This document shows, piece after piece, positions 23,831 through 32,037 of a stretch of DNA of 64,000 nucleotides (positions are counted from its first letter, which is position 1; the number at the start of each line of letters is the position of its first letter). The notes under the pieces are model-generated. The model saw only the letters and a program-made list of their open reading frames with translations. It did no database searches and was not told where the DNA came from. Source of the stretch: Posidonia oceanica (lineage: Eukaryota > Streptophyta > Magnoliopsida > Alismatales > Posidoniaceae). The stretch spans positions 3,100,001-3,164,000 of the forward strand of contig JAZBRS010000044.1 of assembly GCA_037176725.1 (NCBI GenBank). Direction: 5' to 3'. The position numbers were made by a program, and so were the translations under genes.

Positions 23831-24081
23831 TTTAAGTTCAGGGAAGTGTTCTGAATTCTGATATTCTCATTCAACTCATACAGATTCATCCAAAAGAGAC
23901 TAAAGAGACGAAATAAATTTTATTGATGATAAATGATACATTTCTAACTACATCTTCTGTCTTTTTGAAGGAAATTCAATAAAAATTTAGGATGCACACC
24001 CTCGTACCAAGCGTCATAAGTTGCAAGAGAAATGGCTTCACGGTCCGCGTTTGAGTTCTCCCATGCAGAAAGGACTCAGTT
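23831..24081. other. Intergenic DNA between PMD genes 2 and 3
   Basis: AT-rich spacer with no credible ORF. It presumably includes the 3' end of the gene 3 transcript on the minus strand. Confidence 0.4.
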
Positions 24082-25298
24082 TCACCCCTTCCTGTCCCAA
24101 GTACCAGCCTGATAGAAGCCCTGGATGATGTCCCTAGGAGTGTCCCTCAAGCGCGGGAGAATCATATCAGAAAAGCGCGGCAAGGGAGGTATAGCCCAAG
24201 GAGTACCCAGCATTGAGAAGCAGCGCTGAGGGCTGTACCTCACAAACTCAGTCGCCCCAATCAGCGTCAGGAAATACTCCGGGTCAGACACTGTCCTGAA
24301 AGACGAGGGGGGACTGAAGGAATCCATCTGGGATTTGAACTCGCAGGCACATAAGCGGTGAATGAGCTCCTCCAAGGGAAGGCTAGCATCAAAAGCAAGT
24401 AGAAGAAAGTGCTCCTCCAGTCAGCACAGAACTAGGAACGGTGAGTCAAAGAATGGCCCCCCGAGGCAGGCACTGGATAAGCCCCGGATGGTAAAAGCAA
24501 AAACAGACTGACTCAAACACCTCTCTGGGTTGCGCATGTAGATGCACATGAGCTCAGCATGGTAGGCACTAATAGTTAGAGCTTCATTTGGGAAAAGCAC
24601 CAGTCCCCCGATCAGAATAAAGACGCATTCCAAGCAAGATGCCTCAGAGCGGATGCTGTCGCGCTGTTTCCAGAAAAATTTCCACAAAGAGGAGAGTTTG
24701 ATACAGCCATCCAGCACCAGATCCTCCGGCACAATAACAGAGCCGAAGATGCACTTTAAGAGAGAGAAAAAACCCACCACTCCGATTGGCAAAAGGTAGG
24801 CATCCCTACAGTAAACGGAGGGGTCGACATGTCGAATACCCAGGAGGGCGCTCACCTCCTCCAAAAGAATGGTCAATTCCCCCGAGGAAGAAAAGAATGT
24901 ATGAGTCAAGAGATTCCACAGCCCGTAGAGGCCGAAGAGCACCTTCCAATCAACAGGCTGCCGCAGTTGGCGAAGGGCCTGACAGAGACCATCCCCCTCC
25001 AAGCGTTCCCAGTACTTCTTCAAAGTCCAAGAGCAGAATTGTTGAACCCAGTTCAACTGATAGGCTTTCGAGTCACGGTCGTTGTTGGCAGAAGATAGAG
25101 GCTATGAAGTAAAGAAAAATCAGTAGAAGTACGAAAATGGGAGTATGAGGAAAAGATAAAAACAGGGAGTACCTTCTCATGCACCAACAGGTTCGCCAAA
25201 TGGTTGGGAATGGCCTCCAGCCGGAGTTGCGCCATGTCAGAAGAAGAGGAGAAGACGGCCACCTGGAAAGTATGGCGTGGGATATCACTCAAATCCAT
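24082..25298 (-). pseudogene. Antisense PMD-like gene 3 of element E (two exons)
   Basis: Exon 1 runs from ATG 25298 to about 25173 (42 codons, ending ...LLVHEK). A GT...AG intron of about 68 bp (starts gtactccctg, ends cttcatag) joins in frame to exon 2, which continues to a stop at 24082. The product is about 380 codons, with one in-frame TGA at 24421-24423 that separates the last 113 codons, so it is called a pseudogene. PMD-type landmarks: a GLWNLLTHTFF segment near residue 115, then LTILLEEVSALLGI, and a FILIGGLVLF motif near residue 205. It is paralogous to gene 1 (19548-18692), including the intron position. A TATA box lies 88 bp upstream and ACGT motifs lie about 100 bp further. No catalytic function can be assigned. 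Confidence 0.62.
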
Positions 25299-25385
25299 GA
25301 GGAGAAGCACAAGCCCTAGCAAGCAAAAATCAATAAGGGAAGGAAGATAAATGTTTGAACTACAAGATTGAAGCCAAGAGGAGGT

Positions 25386-25394
25386 CTAATATAG
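25386..25394 (-). promoter_or_regulatory. TATA box candidate of antisense PMD gene 3
   Basis: CTATATTAG on the minus strand, 88 bp before the ATG at 25298. Confidence 0.45.
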
Positions 25395-25455
25395 GCCGTG
25401 GAGCTTTCATTGGAATGGAAACCCAAAGAAAATTGAGAATTTACTGCCAAAACGG

Positions 25456-25470
25456 TGGCGCCCGAACAGG
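25456..25470 (+). other. Isolated lysine-tRNA-type primer-binding-site match
   Basis: TGGCGCCCGAACAGG is a 15-base match to the start of the well-known primer-binding site for tRNA-Lys3 of lentiviruses. No LTR end is visible immediately upstream on the + strand, and the site lies in the upstream region of minus-strand PMD gene 3, so its role is doubtful. Confidence 0.25.
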
Positions 25471-25490
25471 AAAGACAGCAGCCTGTCTCG

Positions 25491-25580
25491 TGACGTTATA
25501 CGCGGTCGCAACGCCGTCCAACGTTAGCCGTGCGTCTTAAAGAGTCCAACGTTGAACGCTAACAATCAAGCGTCCAACAA
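25491..25580 (-). promoter_or_regulatory. ACGT-motif cluster upstream of PMD gene 3
   Basis: Motifs on the + strand: gacgttatacgcgg, ccgtccaacgttagccg, gagtccaacgttgaacgc and gcgtccaac. The spacing and sequence resemble the clusters upstream of PMD genes 1 and 2 and in LTR E. Confidence 0.55.
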
Positions 25581-25669
25581 GTCAAAGCAGAATTGAGAGC
25601 AGAACAGCAAGAACCCGGAGCACAACCGGGTCAACAAAGCAAGGTAAGCCAAAAAGTATCCTTTTCGAC

Positions 25670-26435
25670 TCACTTGGGTCTTCCCCTAGGCACGTCATGT
25701 TTTTATTTTCGACTCCCTTGGGTCTTCCCCTAGGCACGTCATGCTTTTATTTTCGACTCCCTTGGGTCTTCCCCTAGGCACGTCATGCTTTTATTTTCGA
25801 CTCCCTCGGGTCTTCCCCTAGGCGCGTCAAGTTTTTATTTTCGACTCCCTTGGGTCTTCCCCTAGGCAAGTCATGTTTTTATTTTCGACTCCCTTGGGTC
25901 TTCCCTTAGGCACGTCATGCTTTTATTTTTGACTCTCTCGGGTCTTCCCCTAGGCACGTCATGCTTTTATTTTCGACTCCCTCGGGTCTTCCCCTGGGCA
26001 CGTCAAGTTTTTATTTTCGACTCCCTTGGGTCTTCCTCTAGGCACATCAAGTTTTTATTTTCGACTCCCTTGGGTCTTCCCCTAGGCACGTCAAGTTTTT
26101 ATTTTCGACTCCCTTGGGTCTTCCGCTAGGCACGTCATGCTTTTATTTTCGACTCCCTTGGGTCTTCCCCTAGGCACGTCATGTTTTTATTTTCGACTCC
26201 CTTGGGTCTTCCCCTAGGCACGTCATGCTTTTATTTTCGACTCCCTCGGGTCTTCCCCTAGGCACGTCATGCTTTTATTTTCGACTCCCTCGGGTCTTCC
26301 CCTAGGCACGTCAAGTTTTTACTTTCGACTCCCTTGGGTCTTCCCCCAGGCACGTCATGTTTTTACTTTCGACTCCCTTGCGCCTTCTCCTAGGCATGTC
26401 ATGTTTTTTTTATTTCCGCCTTCCTTGGGTAATCC
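25670..26435 (+). repeat. Tandem array of 44-bp units (element E)
   Basis: About seventeen units carrying 'ttttattttcgactccc' followed by 'cttccc(c)taggcacgtc' repeat with a 44-bp period. It lies downstream, in + orientation, of the presumed element E body and is comparable in position to the 3' arrays of A, F and C. Confidence 0.9.
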
Positions 26436-27320
26436 CCTCGGCAAATCAAAGCAAAGATCTCCGAAGCACAACCGAGATAACAAAGCAAACCAATCAAGGA
26501 AAGATCCCCAAAGAATGACCGGGATAACAAAGCAAACCAATCAAGGAAAGATCCCTGGAGCACAACCGTGATAACAAAGCAAACCAATCAAGGAAAGATC
26601 CCTGGAGCACAACCGGGATAACAAAGCAAACCAATCAAGGAAAGATCCCCGGAGCACAACCAGGATAGCAAAGCAAACCAATCAAGGAAAGATCCCCGAA
26701 GAACAACCGGGATAGCAAAGCAAACCAATCAAGGAAAGATCCCCGGAGCACAACCGGGATAACAAAGCAAACCAATCAAGGAAAGATCCCTGGAGCATAA
26801 CCGGGACATCAAAGCAAAGATCCCCGGAGCATAATTGGGACACCAAAGCAAAGATCCCCGGAGCATAACCGGGACACCAAAGCAAAGATCCTCAGAGCAT
26901 AACCCGGACATCAAAGCAAAGATCCACGGAGCATAACCGGGACACCAAAGCAAAGATCCCCAAAGCATAACTGGGACACCAAAGCAAAGATCCTCGGAGC
27001 ATAACCAGGACACCAAAGCAAAGATCCCCGGAGCATAATCGGGACATCAAAGCAAAGATCCTCGGAGCATAACCGGGACACCAAAGCAAAGATCCCCGAA
27101 GCATAATTGGGACATCAAAGCAAAGAACCCCGAAGCATAACCAAGACATGAAAGCAAACCCCGGAGCACAACCGGACAAACAAAGCAAGCCAATCAAAAG
27201 CAGGTACCCCGGAGTACAACCGGACAACAAAGAAGACCCCGGAGCATGGCCGGACAAACAAAGCAAAACCAACAGCAGAAAGATTCCCGGAGCATAACCA
27301 GGTCAACAAAGTAAAGCCAA
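26436..27320 (+). repeat. Tandem array of 'aaagatccccggagcacaac' units (34-47 bp)
   Basis: Two unit lengths are mixed: longer units that include 'aaccaatcaagg' (26470-26810) and shorter units of about 34 bp with 'gcataaccgggacaccaaag' (26810-27160), grading into degenerate copies up to about 27320. ORFs on the minus strand here are repeat shadows. Confidence 0.88.
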
Positions 27321-27700
27321 CAGTATTAGTGAACCCCCTGTTCACTAACTCCCGGGTCAGAAGATGATGGTCCCCATCAAGAATGTAGGCGGCATTCGAT
27401 GAAAGGACACTTGATTCTGACGAATAACGCCAACGGTATCAATGAACTCATCGTTCATTGATTCCAGGTCACGAGATGACGGTCTCTGTCGAGAATGTAG
27501 GCAACATTCAATGAAAGGATACCTAATTGTGACGAATAGAGCCAACGTGGCTGGCAGAGAAGAGATCATTTCCCCTTTTGCCTGGGAGCATCATGGACCT
27601 CTCGCTCACCAACCTGCGTATCATGAGACGACGGTCCCCTGGGAGAGTGTAGGCTACACTCGAGGAAAGGGCACCTGATCATGACAAATTGCATTCACGC
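27321..27700 (+). repeat. Three imperfect tandem units of about 115 bp
   Basis: The phrase 'agatgatggtccccatcaag' and its variants 'gagatgacggtctctgtcg' and 'gagacgacggtcccctggg' recurs at about 27360, 27470 and 27620. Each is followed by 'atgtaggc..cattcgatga(aagga)'. Each unit also holds a short inverted repeat such as 'gttcactaa' near its junction. Confidence 0.6.
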
Positions 27701-27904
27701 ATGTGTCAGTCCGCCTTGGGTGGTGAGAAAAATTCCTGAGCCAACCCAGTATACTAATTAAAGCCGGCGATGATGGAGGAACCTCATTACCTAGGGTCAT
27801 GCATTGCATATCATGACCCCTTTTGCATTCCCGTCAGCACGCATTCATGCATAGCGCATTGTACTGCATTCGCATTGAGTGATCGTCGGAATCATTAGCT
27901 ATTC

Positions 27905-28150
27905 ATCTTGTTATTTTGACCCCTGCGGGCAATCCCCGTAGCATGTCTTTTAGTTTGACCCTCACAGGCAATCCCCGTGGCATGTCTTTTAGTTTGACCC
28001 CCATGGGCAATCTCCATGGCATGTCTTTTTAGTTTGACCCCCGTGGGCCATCCCTGTGGCAGCGTCCTTTAGTTTGACCCCCACGGGCCATCCCCATAGC
28101 ATGTCGTTAGTTTGTTCCCCTTGGGCAATCCCCTTGGCCGTGTTTCTTTA
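27905..28150 (+). repeat. Tandem array of about 39-bp units with 'tttgacccc..gggcaatcccc'
   Basis: Six units of about 39 bp combine 'tttgaccccc', 'gggcaatcccc' and 'ggcatgtctttta' with variable bases. Last array before the polypurine tract of element E. Confidence 0.85.
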
Positions 28151-28278
28151 GCCGACCTTCTTTGTGTCTCGTCCAAGTCTGGTGGCAGCAGGCATTGGAT
28201 TTCATTTAGGACCCCCAGGTAGCGCCACACGGGGGTATCGTCTCGCCTTGTAGATAGCTTCGTGCCGAAGCCATCTTC

Positions 28279-28292
28279 AAGGAGGGGCAATC
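28279..28292 (+). promoter_or_regulatory. Polypurine tract of element E
   Basis: AAGGAGGGGCAATC immediately precedes the LTR start TGTAGATACC. Same position and similar sequence as the tracts of A, F and C. Confidence 0.7.
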
Positions 28293-28505
28293 TGTAGATA
28301 CCCCGTTTTGGCACTCCCTTCATGTTAGGATAGTTTCTTGCATTAGGTCGCTCTTAGAAGCCCTCCACTCGTTTCTGAACCTCACTTGAGCCAAATGTTC
28401 CTCTCAAGTCCAAAATGCTATACCTTTCTAAGCCCCAAATGTTGGCAACCTAGTGTCCTTCACGTCCTGACCAAATTTGGAAGTTAAACTGATTAAGGGT
28501 GTTGT

Positions 28506-28587
28506 CCGCTGGCTTCTCAGCGTACAACGTTGGCCGCTGGTTTCCAGCAGCTAACATTAGTCGCTGGCTTCCCAGCGTCCAACGTGG
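28506..28587 (+). promoter_or_regulatory. ACGT-motif cluster in U3 of LTR E, distal
   Basis: Three units in tandem, each with a small stem followed by the motif: gctggcttctcagcgtacaa(cgttgg), gctggtttccagcagctaac and gctggcttcccagcgtccaa(cgtgg). GCTGG and CCAGC are complementary, so each unit can fold. Confidence 0.6.
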
Positions 28588-28755
28588 CAACCCAGTCAGC
28601 CAAAGCTTTCCTTATTTGGCCTAATCCAAAAATCATGTTTTTGCCTTCTTTGGAACCAGTTGACTGGTCAAAGCCATCAAAGTCGAGTTTAATCACACTT
28701 AAAGACTCCTTAATTGGAGAATCTTCTCTGATCCTGGCAGTTATGCCTCGGAGGT

Positions 28756-28813
28756 CGTTATACGCAAGTTCTCTCGCTTATAACGTTATACGCTGGTTTT
28801 CCAGCATATAACA
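28756..28813 (+). promoter_or_regulatory. ACGT-motif cluster in U3 of LTR E, proximal
   Basis: Contains gttatacgc, the near-palindrome cttataacgttatacgc, and gctggttttccagcatataa. The cluster lies 60-120 bp upstream of the TATA box, a usual position for enhancer elements. Confidence 0.6.
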
Positions 28814-28874
28814 CTTCTGAAATAGGAAACTCTGCTGACTTGGCATTTGTGTCCTTTTTTGTTCCTCCCTTGCT

Positions 28875-28884
28875 TCTATAAAAG
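28875..28884 (+). promoter_or_regulatory. TATA box of LTR E
   Basis: TCTATAAAAG, a near-perfect plant TATA box. Transcription would be expected to start about 30 bp downstream, near 28910, marking the U3/R border. Confidence 0.65.
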
Positions 28885-29329
28885 CAAGGGTAACCCCACA
28901 GTGTTCAGGGCCAGAATTTTGAAAGAGAAAAGAAGCTAAGAAACTTTTGGAACTCACATGCTCTTGAGATTAAAAATCTTAGCGAAGTGAGGTCCTCAAG
29001 AATTGAAAGTGAGAAGAGAGATTTTGAAAGAAGGAGAGTCTTAGAAAAAGCTGGAGGATCCTTTTGTCGTTGTTGGCTTCATGCCAACACAGTTTGCACC
29101 TTGTGCATAGACAGAGGAGACTCTATTCCATTCATTTCTTTTTATTTTTATTTTTGATATTACATGTTTAATTCCGTAGTATAATCAAGCATTTTTATTT
29201 GAAGTTTATATATTTTTAACTAGGCATACATCTCGTTTAGTTGCAACCGGGGGGATCAAACCCCTCGGGTACGTATCTCACTACGTTTTCTTTACTTTCT
29301 TTTCTACTAACTCTGGATAGATTACTACA

Positions 29330-30097
29330 CATATTGATCCATCTTTATATTGTTTTGTTTGTTTTGCTTTGCTAATGTTTGTCATACAAGGAGGAAGAAG
29401 GAGGAAAGAGCTTACCAAGCACAGGCACCCTTGGGCAATGCTAGCGTTGTCCTAAGGTAGCTGAACCTGCAACCACACTACATCTCCCTAAAGGCGTCTC
29501 GAGGGCTGTGAAAGCGAACCGAGAGTGGCGATCACACCGATTACATCACACGTGGAGTGACAGAGTCGGATACAAAGAAGGGGGACCTCGAGAAAAAGAA
29601 GATAGAGTGAGCAAAAGAGGGAGCCAAAAGAAACCTTCTTCTTCCCCAAACCTCCATCATCATCATCTTCTTCTTCACCTCACCCAAAACCCCATATCCA
29701 CAGACGTGAGATCCACCCTATCAAGAGAGTCCACCAGACATGGAGAGGACCAAACCAGAGTAGAGCATAGCCAGAGGTTGCCTGTACACATTGCAGATGC
29801 TGAAGGTGTACGCTGACCAGCCGAACTCTTAACACCTCACCCAGGACCGCTACCCCAAGAGGGCGAAGTCATGCATGTCCAAAAGAATAGAGATCATGTG
29901 AGAAAAAATATGATAACAAGATATGCATGCTGGGCAGAAAAGAAAAATGAAGAAAGGAGCTGAAGAAAGAAGGTGCCCATGAGAGGAGTGACTCGGACAA
30001 GCATCAAAGCCCCCTCAACTTTCGACTCCAAGCACTACATTGCCAACTGCACGGGAAACATTATCAGGAGGACCAGGCCCCACCCTCTGAGCAAAGC
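29330..30097. other. Unassigned DNA between elements E and F
   Basis: It begins T-rich, then has a G-rich part around 29390-29600 and an A/G-rich part. No PMD, gag or pol similarity is recognised. An ORF of 102 codons at 29508-29816 has no recognisable domain and is Ser/His-rich; I do not support it as a gene. The last five bases, AAAGC (30093-30097), are the candidate target duplication of element F. Confidence 0.4.
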
Positions 30098-30328
30098 TAT
30101 AGACACCCCATTTTGACTGCCTGGAAGATGGTGGATCCTCCTGCAAGCTCACTCGGACTCTGGGATGGTTATTTTTCTCTCCAACCCACCCTAAAACCCC
30201 ATCTAAACCCCAAAACCCTCACTCAAGCCTACCTAGGCCTTAGCCCAATTTTAACCCAAGTTTTAAACCAAAGCAAAGCCCAACTTCAGCCTTTCTCCTC
30301 TCAGGCTCGTTGGACACTGGCATTGGCA

Positions 30329-30346
30329 GCGTCCAACGTTGGACGC
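30329..30346 (+). promoter_or_regulatory. Perfect 18-bp ACGT palindrome in 5' LTR F
   Basis: GCGTCCAACGTTGGACGC equals its own reverse complement. A half-site (tggacactgg) precedes it and another (gccagcgtccaacg) follows within 20 bp. The same palindrome occurs in the 3' LTR at 46389-46406. Confidence 0.6.
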
Positions 30347-31209
30347 GCTCTGTGCCAGCGTCCAACGAGTTGGGAGTTGCAGCGGCAATCGCCACCTCTG
30401 GCTCACCGCTTCCGTCCTTCCTCCCGCCCATACTGCACTTACTAGCCGTTTTCTCACCCCACTACAGCCACCCCCTAGGTGCCAAGCTCACTTACTCCCT
30501 ACCATGGCGTCCCTTCCTCCACCGGTGGGTCTTCAACTCACCTCGCTCTCACTGCCACCGCCGCTTGCGTCCTGCCACCACCGAGACTTTGGCCACCTCC
30601 AAACAAGCCACACTAACTCGCCTGACTTCCCTCGTGGCCTCCCCACTCACCACAAGCTCTGCCATTGCCTGCCAAGGCCTGCAACCTCCGCTGCCAATGT
30701 CAGAGCAACCCAACACAAAACCAAGACTTCACCTCGATTCACAACACACCACACCCATTCATGAGAGAATTGAGTGCCTCCCAGACCTTGAGCAATCTCC
30801 CACGACCACCCCCGAGCCTTCAGCCTTCACTCTCAAGCTTCCCTCGCGTCCAGAAAGCTCGCCGGAGTTCGCCGGCCACCTCCTTCTGCAACGCCGGTGA
30901 GGAGTGCAAACACACATCTGCAGGCTGCAACCAGGTAGGCTCTCTTCACCTCTAGCTTGTACATGCATGTGGTAGCATAGCTAGCTAGTTTTTACGTGTC
31001 TTAGCACACCACACATTCCCCCTCGCCTTGGCTTTCCAGCCGCGAGGAGGAGGAGGTGGGTGGAGCAATCCATCCACCTATTTCTAGCGCCAAGCACATG
31101 GACATGCTCGTCGTCACTCACTCTTGCTTTCTAGCAAGTCAGTTTGAGATTTTTGGCTGATTTGGCCACTGATCTTGGCCGGGAAACTTCCCAACCTATT
31201 GGTCGCACA

Positions 31210-31490
31210 TGCTGGTGTGTCCAACGTTGGACGTGCCCAGAGGCAGCGTCCAACAACCTTGCAGGTCATTTATTTTATTTTGCTTCCAAGTTGCTATGCT
31301 TTAGTTGTATCTCTGTGAGTTTGCTTGATATGCTTCCTTTCATGCTTACAGATGCAATGACATGTTTTATATCAAGTTTTGATCCTAGTTTGGATCCATA
31401 TTTCATGCTTCAGATCATTATGCTATTTGCCTGTGTTGGACGTTGGAGCACACTGCGTCCAACGTTGGATGCTGGTGTGTCCAGCGTCCT
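31210..31490 (+). promoter_or_regulatory. Further ACGT motifs in 5' LTR F
   Basis: Sites at 31210-31254 (gtgtccaacgttggacgtg and gcagcgtccaac) and 31434-31490 (gttggacgttgg, gcgtccaacgttggatgc, gtccagcgtcc). A further half-site (gttggacgcaag) lies near 31815. They match the 3' LTR sites at 47270-47314 and 47494-47552. Confidence 0.5.
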
Positions 31491-32037
31491 ATTGATCTGT
31501 GTGTTTACACTTACTGCCATGCTTGAGTGCTGCTTCCTTTCGAGTTAAATACTTGCTCCATGTATGTGTAGTGGTGTTTGGCCTCCATGGCAACTATGTT
31601 TAAGTTTGTAAGTTCCTTTTCAAGTTGCATGTTGGTTTACATGGGTTTTGTTCCCTTATTTCCCTATGCATGCTTCTTAAAATGTTCTATACGGAATGCT
31701 TGCTTGATCTATGTTGCATGCCTTGGTCTAGTCTGCTTTCCATAGCTTGCATGCATATTTGAGTGGTTTTTGAGCTCAGTTCTTCCTTGCAACTTGTTTT
31801 GCCTCTTTTATGTGTTGGACGCAAGTACGCTCTGCGTCCTATGCTTCTACTTAGCTGCTCTTGTTTTAATGTTTGCATGATGCTGTTATTTCTCATGCCA
31901 ACTCAATCCATGCTTGCATGTTTGTGTTCTTAGCCCTCTTAGCCACTGTTGTACCCGTGCCTCCCCCTCAGGTACAGCTGCCTCCCCTTTATTCCGTGGG
32001 GTAGTGGCAGGCTCTGGACCCGGTCACCGAGTCCATC

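Larger units (their letters stand above)
18621..29329 (+). mobile_element. Element E: older LTR retrotransposon, 3' portion with antisense PMD genes
   Basis: The right end is clear: tandem arrays, a purine tract (28279-28292) and an LTR (28293-29329). Going left, the sequence holds three genes on the opposite strand, all of PMD type, until LTR D interrupts at 18620. Tat-lineage elements with antisense extra ORFs between pol and the 3' LTR have been described, so this layout fits. No gag or pol of E is visible; it would lie left of the window beyond D, or E may be non-autonomous. An alternative is that the PMD genes belong to a different transposon or a host locus into which the right-hand part was inserted. 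Confidence 0.55.
28293..29329 (+). repeat. LTR E (3' LTR of element E), 1037 bp
   Basis: Starts TGTAGATACCCCG after a polypurine tract and ends GATTACTACA, the same terminal sequence as the 5-6-kb LTRs A, B and C. Inside are two ACGT-motif clusters (28506-28587, 28756-28813), a TATA box (28875-28884) and a T-rich 3' part. The candidate target duplication is CATAT (29330-29334); the 5' LTR is not in the window. The end was placed by similarity of termini, so it is less certain than the start. Confidence 0.65.
30098..31952 (+). repeat. 5' LTR of element F, truncated
   Basis: Aligns with the 3' LTR from 46158 to about 48037, with long nearly identical stretches (for example about 30700-31140). 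The terminal TG is mutated to TA. Identity stops abruptly at about 31952, where gag-side sequence begins. At least 1 kb of LTR visible in the 3' copy (48038-49061), the LTR end, the primer-binding site and the leader are missing. This points to a deletion after insertion. Confidence 0.85.

Noticed and set aside
25456..25470. 5' LTR plus primer-binding site of a + strand element starting at this point
   Set aside because: No CA terminus or LTR-like sequence precedes it; the upstream DNA is the first exon and promoter of minus-strand PMD gene 3.
26682..27345. Minus-strand ORFs in the array of element E
   Set aside because: Repeat shadows with cyclic composition and no conserved start or domain.
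29508..29816. 102-codon ORF between elements E and F
   Set aside because: No recognisable domain, biased Ser/His/Arg composition and no second copy in the window to test conservation.
30310..30955. Two or three overlapping + strand ORFs (110-196 codons) at the LTR F start, repeated at 46370-46959
   Set aside because: Present in both LTRs only because the LTR is duplicated; frames are mutually overlapping, lack recognisable domains and differ at several stops between the two LTRs.
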